Shown: positions 25,317 through 37,113 of the stretch, one piece after another | How the letters are laid out: each line of letters starts with the position of its first letter | How positions within the stretch are numbered: position 1 is the first letter of the stretch | NCBI GenBank assembly: GCA_034509425.1 | Contig: JAVTVJ010000574.1 | Span: forward strand, 930,001-994,000 | Reading direction: 5' to 3' | Source of the DNA: Eopsaltria australis | Taxonomy: Eukaryota > Chordata > Aves > Passeriformes > Petroicidae | DNA: 64,000 nucleotides | Made by a program: the position numbers and the translations under genes | Notes under the pieces: generated by a model | What the model was told of the DNA's origin: nothing | The model's database searches: none | What the model saw: only the letters and a program-made list of their open reading frames with translations

Positions 25317-27017
25317 AGAGCTAATGCAACAGCTTTCTATAATGTCATTATTTATTTTAAATTAAGTAAAAAGTGATTAATTGCTCAATCAGCATTCTTT
25401 CCATTTTATGTAGACTCTTGTAATTCACAGACAGTTTCTAAACATAACAGTCAATGATTTTGCCCTCTGGAGACAGTGAAAAGATTAGGGTTTTTTAGTT
25501 GAAATAAATATTTCAGTGAATGAAAAAGCAACCTCTCAGCATCTCAGAACAGATGTTACTTCCCCCAGTGTATTATTGATAAGAATGCTTCATTTCCATT
25601 TAGTTGTGGCCCATCTCAAGGAGCTAAGTCTCAGTGTGGTGATTTCATAATTTTACGTACTGAATGCATTTATATTTTTTGTGATTAGCCTTCATTTTGA
25701 GGAAAATAATATTCCCTGAAGATAATGCATGCTGAATGCACAGTACAACTCAGCTAAAACAGGAATTTACCATGCTATGCCTAGACATTAAAAAGAACGG
25801 CAACTTTGTGAAAATCTGTTCATTTTTCACCATCTCTTTAGGATTACGGGTAACCAATGTCATCAAAATAATCACAGGTGCTGGGGAAATGCAGAGCCCT
25901 TTCAGTGCATCCATCAATGGCTGGTCCTGTGCTGTCCTTGCTCAGCTCTTCCAGGGAAAACACAGAACCCTGGGATAACACAGAACCCTTCCAAGTCCAT
26001 GCCAGTGGCTGATTCCATGGTGTCCCTGCTCATTTATTAAGGCCTTTATGATCCTGCACAATTCTTGTCATAAAGCCTTGGACACCCATGAGCTTCTCCA
26101 CCTCCACCTCTCCACTTGTCTGTGCAGTGACCAACTCAGCAAAGAAAGCTCTTTTTAAGAAAGGAGGGACCAGAATCGTGTCCTGTCCTAGGGATCCCAA
26201 AGCCCTGTGCAGTAGGGCTGACATCCCATGTCTTGGAAACATGCAGGGATAAAAACAGCAGGTGAAAGGAAAATAGGTTGGATAAGAATTATTGTGCTTA
26301 GGAAATCTTTCCCACTTTAAACAGGCTTTCCTTTCAGACTGGAATGAAAGTGTCCTTACCAAGGACTGCAGACACTTCTCATTGATTTGTGAATCTTAGC
26401 TGGACCTTTATTAATTAATTATCAGTACAACTAATTGAGAATTACTTCATTATCTAGCACTTAGAGTCAATGACACCAGGTAAAGTCACTTAACTGTTGC
26501 ATTTTCCTACACCAGGCTGTTGGAATTTTGCTGGCAGTGACCAGCTGGCTCACAGGTCTTGAACAAATTATGTCCATTTTAGAGGGATCTTAAGGTGCCA
26601 GAAGGAAAGAGATCAGAACATGAGGGAGCCATCAAAAACAAACGTTCTGTATTCTGAATTTAAAGGATAAGATCCTTTCCAGTGTAGACAGGACTGTCTA
26701 TAACTCCTTGGGCTGTTTAAGAAGTGCACAGTGGGCAGAGCATCAGAACATCAGAACACACTAATGGCATTCCTGAGGGAGGAATTACATGGGTGGCAGT
26801 GCAGCAGATCCTGCAGCCTCATTTAATGGAACAAAACAGGCAACTCTGTGGTAAAAATGCATCCCAAATGAGTCTGAACATTGAGTGCTCCACAGGAAAG
26901 GGACAGCCAGTGAAGCACCAGCCTGATTCCATTTTCAGTTTCTGCATAGCTGCTGGGGCTTACTATTGTTGTAGTCCAGGCTAATGACTAAGACTGTAAG
27001 TATTAAAACAAAAACCA

Positions 27018-27065
27018 ACTTTTGCCTTCACCATCTCCTTTGGGCATGGGTTCTTCTCTGCCTGA
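27018..27065 (-). repeat. Second copy of the 48-bp block at the end of the candidate 33-kb exon
   Basis: This block aligns without gaps to 32963-33010 at 42 of 48 positions. All six differences are C in the 33-kb copy and T here (plus strand), two of them at CpG. Read on the minus strand in the candidate exon's frame, it gives SGREEPMPKGDGEGKS against SGREEPVPGGGGEGKS, so the frame is kept across the core, but there are stops a few codons upstream. It is preceded on the minus strand by TTCTTCAG, which could be a weak splice acceptor. It could be a decayed partial duplication of the exon, a retrocopy fragment or an alternative exon. Confidence 0.75.
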
Positions 27066-30000
27066 AGAATTTTATTAATCTCTAAATCACAGAGACTTGA
27101 AATAAAAATATTTTTCATGGCTAGCATTGGCATACAGAAGGAGAAAGCGCAGCAAATAAAAGCAATACATAAATACCTTAATTTCATATCTCCTTTAATT
27201 CAACATAGACCACAAACATCTTCTTTTGCACCTTGGAAGATTTTAATGCATTTTGGTTGTAACTTCAATCAAAAGTAATATTCCAGTCACTCTACAGAAA
27301 TTGCAATATTAGGGAACAGATTTCTCAGTTTGGGATAGAAATGCTCCATGAATGTTCCTTATCAGTGAAATTGAACTTTCAGTGAGTAAACACAACTGGC
27401 CAACATTGCTCTTGGTTGAAATTGCTTCTTGAAAACAGTCAGTTATTTTCTGAATTAAATAAAATTTCCCTCATGACAAAATAACAGGGTAATGCACACA
27501 CAGCCTTTAGCTTTGCACACTGACCCCCTGCCACCCAGTGCTGTGTCCCAGCAGCTCCAACAAAAATGGCACAACAAGGTCATTCCTAAGGGTCTCTTTC
27601 TGCTGCCTTTCCTTGTCTCAGGCAATTCTTTACTGCAATTATTCCTGCAGTGCCTTTGTTTGCTGACACTGTTTGCTGACAGCAGCCAGAGGTTAACAGG
27701 AGGATGAGTCAGTTTTAGGGAGAACATTTTCCTTCAACTTGTTCTTGTTCTTAGAATCAAGTCCAAAGCAATTTTTGATTTATCCACACCTTCCTACCAA
27801 AGGCTCCCTTACTTTGATTTAGCAAATATTCCTGTGGAAGTAACTCCAGCACCAGATATCAATATCACCACTGACTTCTAAAGAATTTTCATCTGCTTTC
27901 TTCCCACCTCCAAAGACAAATAATTATGTCTCTGGCCTGGATCATGGAATTTGATGGTGTTCTGAATCAAAACAAAAGCATCTATCACAGGCTGCCTAAC
28001 AATTCAATAGATTAAATCCTTAAGTTATCCTCTAATTAGATAATTAGACCCGAAAGAGGAAAGAGAGGAAAGGCAGATGCAGATTGCAACACATTCCAAA
28101 GGTCCTGCTCTTCAAAACACTTCAAATCTGTGGTTTTCCCCTAGAACACATCCATTCCATAATGTCTGAGGACAAAAGGAACTCAATAGATTGAAATATT
28201 TTTATAAAGAGGAGAGAAAAAGAACTAAACCACAGCCTTGACAGCAGAATGGTTCAATCTGCTTAGAACCCTGAACGTCAAAAATCAACACCTAAAACTG
28301 AACTCTCAGTCCAGACAAACCCACCACTGCAGTTTCTCCCTTCTCAAACACATTTCCTCTTTAAAGTAACATTTATAAAAGCAATGGTGATCACAAAGCC
28401 CTACACACAAACCAGGTTTTGTAATAAACCAGCTGTAAGGAGCAAATAAATGTCCCAAACCAGAAAATCTATATGAGAAACTGCATTAACACAGTGCAAC
28501 CTTGTGTGGCAATGCACAGAAAGGTCACACTGTCAGACTTCAGATCCAATTCTTGCACTTCGTTCTATGTTTTATGCATGTATTTCATGAAAAAGCCTTG
28601 AGTTATTGAGTCAAAAATGGCTTTAACCCAAGCCAAACGTAAGACAATAAATGTGTATTTCACTCATGGAGATTAACACCATTCTCACACTCAGTGCCTC
28701 CCAATATCTCTGTTATTTACTCCAAGCCCTTCCAGGAGAGCAGCTCCCACTGCTGAAGGCACACACTGTGAATCCAGATGGGGTTCAGTTCCTCACCTGG
28801 TCTTGACAGAGATCTTAATTTGATACAATGAACCCAGACCCATCCTTCAAATGAGGGAATTTTATCTTGAGTTGAAGCTCCAAGTTCGTATCTTAATTTC
28901 TAGAACACCCTTCCTCTCCTCCTGAGAAATAACCTTTTAAATGATCAGCTTTCCAATATGTGTTTCTCAGTTTTCCAAGGTATGTTCTTCTACACTTTAG
29001 GAACACTCCATTGAATTACTTAAGGTGCAATTTGTTCTCTATGCATAGCACATCACATGTCCCCATCTAAGCTGGACTTACAATTCCATTTACATCTGAG
29101 ATTTCCAAGGCTGGATTTGTCACATAATACAAGTTTGGTGTAGTCAATTCTCACAGTCAATCAGCAAAACCAGTTTTGTCCTCTTTGGAAAGTACTAAGC
29201 ACTTTCTCAGATACTTTTCTCATGTTTTCTCTTACAACATGAGAGTCCCAAAACTGAATAATGTTACTTCTGATGTGAACAACAAAAAAAATCATTTTTT
29301 TTCTTCACTGTACTTCTACCCTTTCCTCCTTTCCAAGTATTCACAAAGGAAAATTTTTAAAAAACCAATTTAAAACAGTACCTTAATTCACAAATGCATT
29401 AAAGTCATTCTGAAAGTTGTTTGAAAGGTAAAAGTTCAAGCTCTCTCCTGGCTCAGGTGACATTACAGATGAAAACAGTTTAGCAATGTGTATGCTGTGA
29501 GAACACTACACAAGTCAAACCAAACCCAGGAAATTTAGTCTTGTTCTCTAAACTTGGCACAAATATTTATAAGGGGGAAAGTCTGGTTCATAACAAAGGA
29601 GGCCTGGTGGATACAGAAATATCTTTGCACCAAAATCCAAAGAACCTTCACCAGGCATATGGACAAAGAGCTGGTTAAAGAGAGAGAAGAAAGGGCTACA
29701 CACGGATTACAAGGACCCACACTCCTGATAATCACTCATGGGTGACTATCAGCCCATCTCATTTCTGTCAGCCTAGAAAGAGGTCAGCACTCACCTGTTT
29801 AATTCTTCATATACTTCCTATTTCAGTAAATGCAACTTCAGCCTAATTTAACAATTTCCAGCATGTGGTCACAGGCAGGGTGACAATCAGCCCTGTGCCA
29901 TCACAGCTGTGGTCACCCTCAGGGCACAAAAGGGGAGAAGGAATTCTCCAGAGAGCCTGGTTAAAGACTTTTACCCAAACTCTTGATGAAAAGCAGTGAC

Positions 30001-32809
30001 TCACCAGCCCTTCCTAATGCCAGTTCCCCACCAAATGAAGGATTGCTCAAGTTGAACCTCACTGCAAAGGCTGCATCCCCTTCATTTGAAACAAAGGCTC
30101 CATCCTGATGCTCTGCCAGGAAGAAACACGACAGAGGGAGCAATTGCATGGCCTCAGTGTGTGATTCACACCTGCCCCGAGCAGCTTCCTCAACGTAATG
30201 AAGGCAATAAAAAGAAGGCAAGAAGCAAATTGTTTGAATAGATACCTAAATTAACGATTCCAGTTTCACCCCAGGTTACTGCATTAACCACCAGCACCAA
30301 GGGAAGGAATCACTCCAGGGGCTGCTGCCAAGCAGTTGCTGGCAAATGCAGCTCCTCTTTGCCAAGGCAGGGAAGAGAGCTCTGTCCAGTGGCACAAAAT
30401 TCCTCCTGCAGCCAACTTGTGCCCAGCAGCAGCTCCTGAAATAAACTCAGGATGCCAAGGAAATGCCCACATCACTTCAGGAGCATAAAATATACATGGT
30501 GTCTGCATTGTCCATAACCCAAGATTTAATAATAAGTGGAATACTGAGCTGGAGCAGCTGACCAATGTAGATTTCTGCCTTCTAAACCCAAGAGTGGATG
30601 TTGGATGAGGCAAACAGCAGTGGAATAAACAGAGAAACAGAACACACTCTGTGCTGATTTTTTATTACTAGTCCAGAAATGAGTCAAAGCCTATAATTTT
30701 TTTAAATGTCCTTCTTTAAAATGGAAGGCATAATGGACTATTAGGAAATGTTCCTCCAATGCAGGCATTGATTACCCATACCACTATGCCTATAAAATAA
30801 AGATTCTTCTAAGCACAGAAATGAAGTCATTTCAGTGTTTCCTAAGGGCACACAGTCCATCTCTCCCAGCAGCTTGCTCTCCACAAGGTGACAGACACTT
30901 ACAGTCATTGTTGAACAAGCTTTTATTGCTTCTAGAAAAAGAATTTCCAATGTCACATAATTAATTTCTAATAATGCCTCCAAATCTGACAGATTTAAAT
31001 GGGAAGGGGAAAAAAATTACTGGAACTTCATACAAAATGTAGAGTAACATCCCAAGCCAGAATCCACTCTAGTGCAGGGAAAGAAGAGCTTCATTGAGCT
31101 TTGATGAGTTTTGAATCAAACTCAGCTGAATTTAAGAATCACTATAAGAACAACTATTTTATTATAAAAACTATTTAAGAATTGATTTTGGGAGACACAA
31201 GCAGTGAAATAATTGCTCATTTACAGATTTGCTTTGTTAATATTTTTAACAATCCCCTGATGAAAAGCCAGAATGGAAAGCTGGAGCAGCTATACCAGGT
31301 CCTTGAAAGGACAAAAAGAAAAAAGGACAGGTATTCACCAGCACAGAACTTTGCTGCAGTAGCAGAACATTGATAAGGGGCTAAACCAGGCCTCACAGAT
31401 GGGGCAGAGCCAAGTGAGTCAGGTATGCATCATTCTTATATATTCTGCATTGATCCCTTAAAGGACAAAATTAATTTATTCAATTAAGGCTTATTTTCAA
31501 AAAATTTCCTAATTAAGTGTTATAGTAAGATGTACCATCAAAGAGACTTTTACCCCAACCCATAGTGGTGGTCACTTATGGATATTTATCATGAAGTAGA
31601 ATGGATTTAAAACCATTACTCTCAGATTAAAAAGGAGGAAAAGCAGACAAAGCAAGGGTTGTGATTTAACCAATTAACTTGCCTGCATTTTGCATGTCTC
31701 TTGGGGAAAATAAGTCTTTGCCAGAAGTGGTATAAAAACAAGAGTGCTATTTCACTGTCCAAGAGTTAAAGAGAGCCTGCCTTCATAAAGCACTGGAAAC
31801 CCAAAATACAGAGCAAAGTGCAACTGTCTGCAGTTACATGGCTTGATAAAAGAGATTTCTGCTTGGATAAACAAACCAACACTCTAGACACATTTCAAAT
31901 ACTTCTGTAGCTCAGGAAAACTGTTGCATTTAGAGATGACCTTCCACCAAGAACAAAACTATCTTTCAAATGACTTAAAAATGAAAATCCTACCGAAATG
32001 TTGAGCATCTAGTTAGCTCCTCATTTGAAGAAGCAGGATATCAATCCCAGGAGAGGAAAGAAACCCTCACATTTCAGAAAACTTCTGGATAAAATCAGTG
32101 CATTGAAATCTCCAGCAGCCCTGAAGTGAGCTCTAAAGCTCCACTCTCACCCTGTGACAACTCAAGCAGGAAACATCCAAGACTTGTCCCCACCACCCTC
32201 CCCCTGCATTTCTGACCGAGGGGAGCAGCCAGGATGCGTCCAGGAAAAGAAGCTGGCTGGAATTGCACCGTTAGGGGCAAAGCTTCAGCTGCCTGGGGAT
32301 CCAAATGTTGTCCCCCTGTCCCCCGAGTTCTCTGCTGTGCCTCAGGATCCTGAGCTGAATAACCAGGCAGGAAAGTTACCCTCGTGTAAAGGATACCTCA
32401 TCTGGTAACCCTGATATTTATACGGGCAACTGCTCAGCAGCTCTTTTTTGGCAAAATGTCACCAGATGAGATCTCTAGCCACCAATTCTCCTCCTCTCCT
32501 GGAGGCTCTACCCCCATCACCAGCTGTAAAACAATGCTACTCTACAGAAACGCATTGAAAGTCTGAACGGACAGACTGACAAACACCCCACACCGTCCAG
32601 TTCAGTGCACCAATCCTTACCCAACTCCTAAATGGATACAGAGGGCTGAAAAGCAAGTTCAGCAGTTAATATTCCTTCTCCACTCTCCCCATGAAAGAAA
32701 GAGATCACTCCTCTGACACACAGGTCTAGCACACAGCTGACACTGAGAGCCAGATAAAAACACACACTCCTGCACTGAAAACGTGCAGGCAAGACCAGAA
32801 TTAAAGAGG
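27066..32809. other. Non-coding stretch upstream of the CpG-rich block
   Basis: A+T-rich with scattered short frames and no recognisable exon, repeat family or RNA gene. If the candidate minus-strand exon at 33 kb is real, this region would be its first intron. Confidence 0.55.
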
Positions 32810-32962
32810 ACCGTGCTCATGATCTCGGTGAGATGGGACACTCGACAGCACTCGTCCTGCTGCACTCGATGCCCAGTTATCAACTCCAGGATGACAAATA
32901 ATTTCAAAGGTAACCTCCCGGCCCTCCCCCCTTTCCCGGAGCCACTGAAGATCCTCACTCAC

Positions 32963-33196
32963 ACTTTTGCCTTCACCACCTCCTCCGGGCACGGGCTCCT
33001 CTCTGCCTGAGCAAGGCATTATGGCATCTCCTGCTGCCTCCGCTGCTTCTCTGTCCTTTCCACTGGTTCCTCCTTCATCCCCCAGCTTCAACCTCTTTCC
33101 CTCAGGCTGGGAATCATCCACATCCTCCCTTCTTATCCTGCCGTCTCTGCCCCGCAGCTTCCCCGCGTCCTCTGGGCTGCCGCAGGGATGTGACAT
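32963..33196 (-). CDS. Candidate first coding exon, 78 codons, unknown protein
   Basis: Minus-strand frame starting MSHPCGSPEDAGK and ending GGGGEGKS. An in-frame TAA lies seven codons upstream, so if this exon holds the start, the ATG at 33196 is the first possible one. Its Kozak context is weak (C at -3). The frame ends exactly on a codon boundary (phase 0) at AGT followed by GTGAGTGAG, whose intronic side matches the donor consensus. An alternative donor lies two bases upstream. The peptide is charged and hydrophilic, Gly/Glu/Asp/Arg/Lys-rich, with a basic KRLKL patch that could be a nuclear localisation signal. I do not recognise the protein. The CpG-rich setting and the donor argue for it; the weak start, low complexity and lack of any domain argue against it. 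It could be 5' untranslated sequence. Confidence 0.28.
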
Positions 33197-33216
33197 TTGC
33201 AAAGTGTTACGGACTT

Positions 33217-33238
33217 AAAAAAAAAAAAAAAAAAAAAA
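33217..33238 (+). repeat. A22 homopolymer inside the CpG-rich block
   Basis: Twenty-two A on the plus strand, immediately upstream (minus-strand sense) of the candidate ATG at 33196. No AATAAA precedes it, so it is unlikely to be the tail of a retrocopy. In a minus-strand transcript it would be a U-rich stretch in the 5' untranslated region. Confidence 0.9.
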
Positions 33239-34286
33239 GGGCTGGTGAAGCTGCCGTTTTGAAGGGGATTTGGCTTCCGAGAGCTCCGATGTGCTCTCGC
33301 TCCTGTTAGAAATTTTGGGTGCTGTGCAGGATTCGGAGCTGTTTCTCTGCCGCCCTCTCCTGCCGGCTGCGAGCGCTGAGCGCGGACGGAGCGGCTGCTC
33401 CAGCGCCAGCGCCGCTCCCGAGGCACGGTAATAACCTTTCCATATCGATCATATGCACGCTGCTGCTGCTGCTTCCAGCGCCAAAACCCTCGCATTTCTC
33501 TTCTCCCGGATCCACGGAAATTTGCTTTCCTCAAAGTACGAAATACTTGCTGCGCCGTCTTGAAATCCAAATTTCCCTCTGCCCCCCAGGGATGCTGTGG
33601 GCTTTGGTTATTTACTGTTGGGAATGCCAAGAGCAATTACCCATTAAAATGCAAAGGTGGCCTTAACTCCAAACAGCTCCTTTCAAAGTAATTTCACTTC
33701 GGGTTTAGGGGTTTTGGTATGTTGTTTTTGTTTTTTTTTTTTCTAAGTGTATCCATACTTTTTAAAATTAACTTTGCATCTTCTAAGTCCACATTCCACA
33801 CTGTGACATAAATTTCACACATAACGTTCTGGTCCTAGAGCTGGAGGGATGAGATTAAAATGAGATTAGGGCAAACCAACAGGGCAGTTTGGAGGTTCTT
33901 TTTGCTCTCTCAGACAATTTATGAAAAACACCACCACACATAATCAAAGGATTGGTGCAATATTTGGACCTTTAAAAAAAAAAAGTGCTTTGACACTGCA
34001 ATGTTCTGCTCATTCTTCCAATAGAGAAGGCAAGATGAAGTAAAGGCTTAAAAAAAAAAAAAAAAGAAAAGCAATATGAGTCCTGTTTTCTCACTCTTAA
34101 GCACTTGTAGATTTAAATGAGGCTCCTTAAATCTTGCAGAGGGAAGTGAATCCCTAAGAAGCCCTCTGCAGATATCCAGTCAGGAGCTCAGGGACAAAGC
34201 TTCAGGAGTGGTGCCCAGCCAGGTGTGGATGAATTCATAGAGTTAAACTCCTTTTTCTGCTGTGTTCAACAAGATCTGTCTGGCCA

Positions 34287-34388
34287 GAACCTTAGAGGGA
34301 GTTAATCTGTGTCCCAGCCCTGATTTCCCTGACATTAGAACATTAGAAGGAGTTAATCTGTGTCCCAGCACCGATTTCCCTGACATTA
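34287..34388. repeat. 51-bp tandem duplication
   Basis: Two adjacent 51-bp copies, 34287-34337 and 34338-34388, differ at only a few positions (CCTTAGAGGG versus CATTAGAAGG; CAGCCCTG versus CAGCACCG). The shared core is GAGTTAATCTGTGTCCCAGC. Since 51 is a multiple of three, the frames across it stay in phase, but none is otherwise gene-like. Confidence 0.93.
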
Positions 34389-36236
34389 TGAAGGTGGTTT
34401 TAGTCTGAGCCAGTAACTCTTGTGTCAATTATTCAAGAATGAACAAAGAGGGGAGGAATCTTAATTGGCATCAGTCGTTTGAGACACTCCAGCCAGATCC
34501 ACAGGAGGGTGAGGGAGCAGTTCTGAGAGACCCAAGATATCTGCACACCCAAAACTGGAGACATGAAACATCTGCTGCTAACACTGGTTGTAGCAGAGGG
34601 ATGGGCACTGGCCTTCACCTAACTTGCAGCTGTAAATACTTTCAGAGCTGGATGGACACAAACCAAGTGGACTCAGCAGAGGAAAAATAAATCTGAGAGG
34701 TTCTTTAAATGGTGCTGGGTCAAGCATCACATGCCTTGTAGCCTGCAGTGGTCAAGTTCCACAGCTTGGCCTTCAATTTGGAGTCTTGTCCACTTGTGAT
34801 GAGCCTACAGAAGAACCTGCTCAGCTGATGGCTGATCCTCTTCAATAAACAAGAGATTGTCAGCCAGAGCACAGCCAGACAACTGCTGCAGGAAGGGTTT
34901 CACCCTAGATGAGCACAGATTAATCCAGGTCATGCCCCACTTCTCAAAGCCATGAGTTCCCACACCCACAGCTCAGGAGGAGAGAAAACAATTACTAAAC
35001 ACCATTCAGTACCAGCTGCAGCAGTAGTGACCAACAACAGGGATTTTCTACAAAAGTTACATCCTCTAGGCAGAACTGTTGACTTCAGAAAAACCCTCCA
35101 CCCTCTTTCCCATACTGTTAAAACATGACCCACCCCTTCCCATCTTTCCTCCTGCCCGAAGCTTCTAAAAGAGTCACACACCTTTAGATCATCTCCACCA
35201 AACTGCAAAAGCTTTTCTTATTTCTAGCACTCATTCACCATTCTGCTTTTTCCATCAGACAAGTAATTTAATCCTGTTTTCTATTTGAACTTTGTTTATT
35301 CTTCCTTACACTTCCCATCCTCACCTAAAATACTGAAAGACAGAAATAATTCTGAAACTGGAGTGTTGTTTTAGCTGCGATGCACTTCAGGCTTATTTGC
35401 ACAGTAAACTGCACCAATTTCTGTTGGAGCACATCTCCATCCAAAAAGCTTTGATTTAATGGAATTCAAGTGCTTGGCAAGGCCTTGCCAGTTGTAGCAG
35501 TATTTTATTTGTGTTTGAAGTGGGACCAGGCAGCTGCTCAGGCTGCCTCAGTGCCCAGCCCAGCCACACACCCACCAGTGTCTGCCAGGCACTGCTGGCT
35601 CCCTGCACATCTCTGTCCCCAGACCACAGGCACAGCCAGCCTCTTCCAAAGCACAAAATAAACACCCACTTCCTCGTGTTTGAAGCACAGCCTCTGGTTC
35701 TGAAGAAATGAAAATTTACAGAGACAGAGAATGCACAGTTCATTTCTAATGAAAATCAAACATTTTTGAAATATCAACATCTTCATGCAGAGGAAAGGAG
35801 AAATGGCAAGGCAAGAAGGAAATTCTGTTGGTATTTGTGAGAGAAGGTTGGTCAGGCCTTTGCTTCCTGTTATTTAGCACACAAATAGTGCATGGCAGGA
35901 ACAGGCAGTCATTGGTTTTGTGTTTCTACAGGACAAAAAGGTTCCATGGTGTCAGAAGGTTCTCCAGTACCCGAGCCCACACTTAGCTGAGCACCAGGCT
36001 CCATACAGGGAGCTCACTTGAGGAGCAGGGTTCAAGTCTTTCAGATTATCACAAATTTCAGAGGAGGATAAAGGGATCAAGCTAAGAGTCAATGCTCCAG
36101 ACACGTCCAGCCTCCTTTTTTATCCTGTGTGATACATTCCTTGCTTAACATCAGCCTGATCTAGTGTTTCACCTCCTGACTCCTCAGTGTCAGAACTTGC
36201 CTCTCGGCCAGAGCCCACCCCTGTCCTTCTTCTGAC

Positions 36237-36305
36237 ACAACTCACTTAGGGACAACTCACTTTATCCCTAATGCAAAATTCAGACAGCTCACTTTATACC
36301 TAATG
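36237..36305. repeat. Short imperfect tandem repeat, about 32-bp period
   Basis: GACAACTCACTTTATCCCTA plus ATG (36251-36273) recurs at 36283-36305 with two mismatches, and a partial third copy, ACAACTCACTTA, lies at 36237-36248. Probably slippage. Confidence 0.75.
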
Positions 36306-36784
36306 AGAAGTTTTAGAGTCAAGTCCATGTTGATTCCCCACAGAACCCCTCACAAAACTGATCCTGAGCCAAATAAAGCCATTAGCACAAGTCACTAAAA
36401 TCTGAGAGCCCCTTACCCAGGAAGGAACATAACAAGTGCTCTGAGACCTCAGGAATCCTTGCACAAACAAGCTTTGGAGACATTTCTGTTTGAAATCACT
36501 GCTAAAAAATGCAATTCTACCAACAGCAAACCAGAACAGCCAGACTGCCACAGGTACCACATGCAACACCACTCACAGCAGTAAGCCCAACTCCAGCCAG
36601 CATCTCCTCCTGGACTGTGAGACACACTAAATGGAATAAAATAGGTATGGTGAGACTCAAACTGAGGGGTATTTCCACCTCTTGAGCACCAACAAAGCAC
36701 TGAAACAGCTGGAGACACGGTGGGAACTGTGCTGATCCCTGCAGGAAAGCCTGGCCCCCTCCTAGTGCCACCCAAAAGCCAGTG

Positions 36785-37113
36785 GGGTTTGGATACAAGG
36801 AACCATGGTATGAACAGAGGGGTTTTCAGGGGGTTTGGATACAAGGAGCCAGGGTATGAACAGAGGGGTTTTCAGGGGGTTTGGGCACAATGAACCAGGG
36901 GGTGAACAGAGGGGTTTTTAGGGGTTTGGATACAATGAACCAGGGGGTGAACAGAGGGGTTTTTAGGGGTTTGGATACAATGAACCAGGGGATGAACAGA
37001 GGGGTTTTCAGGGGGTTTGGGCACAATGAACCAGGGGGTGAACAGAGGGGTTTTTAGGGGTTTGGACACAATGAACCAGGGGATGAACAGAGGGGTTTTC
37101 AGGGGGTTTGGGC
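36785..37113 (+). repeat. 45-46-bp G-rich minisatellite, about 7 units
   Basis: The marker GAACAGAGGGGTTTT recurs at 36812, 36858, 36904, 36949, 36994, 37040 and 37085, giving unit lengths of 46, 46, 45, 45, 46 and 45. Units vary at three sites: GGATAC versus GGGCAC, GGGATGA versus GGGGGTGA, and TTTTCAGGG versus TTTTTAGGG. Units 3 and 6 appear identical, so copies have been shuffled or homogenised. Each unit carries three G runs with a telomere-like GGGGTTTTTAGGGG word. Minus-strand frames reading FIPWFIVSKPLKTPL-type repeats are artefacts of the array. Confidence 0.96.

Larger units (their letters stand above)
17574..27017. other. Non-coding stretch, mostly featureless
   Basis: Contains short simple repeats and the stem-loop pair at 21685-21740. 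The longest open frame, about 207 codons from a GTG at 19603 to 20226, crosses a (GGGA)n patch and a locally GC-rich patch. It shows no domain, no ATG in good context near its start and no splice structure, so I do not call it a gene. I see no LTR, no CR1 LINE tail with its usual terminal octamer repeats, and no RNA gene. Confidence 0.6.
32810..33560. promoter_or_regulatory. CpG-island-like block, probable promoter
   Basis: This is the only part of the window where CpG is frequent (roughly 45 by eye in about 750 bp). The densest part is 33285-33430, with GCGAGCGCTGAGCGCGGACG-type sequence. Elsewhere long stretches hold almost none. In vertebrates such islands usually mark the promoter and first exon of a gene. 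Direction is not certain: the minus strand carries a candidate coding exon with a good donor, but bidirectional activity is possible. No TATA box stands out, which is normal for a CpG promoter. A 22-base A run (33217-33238) interrupts the block. Confidence 0.55.
33561..36784. other. Non-coding stretch
   Basis: A+T-rich sequence with an A16 run near 34049-34064, a T-rich run near 33726-33742, and the duplications at 34287 and 36237 listed separately. No exon with convincing ends was found. If the CpG-rich block is bidirectional, a plus-strand transcript would run into this region, but I cannot identify its exons. Confidence 0.55.

Noticed and set aside
25228..25330. T23 run considered as the poly(A) tail of a minus-strand retrocopy
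   Set aside because: Only a six-base candidate flanking duplication (AGAGCT) and no polyadenylation signal or retrocopy body.
26030..26362. 110-codon minus-strand frame considered as a pseudogene fragment
   Set aside because: No protein family could be recognised and no frameshifted continuation was seen.
33133..33636. 167-codon minus-strand frame with a poly-Phe run
   Set aside because: The Phe run is the T22 homopolymer. The frame differs from the better exon candidate and has no donor-compatible structure.
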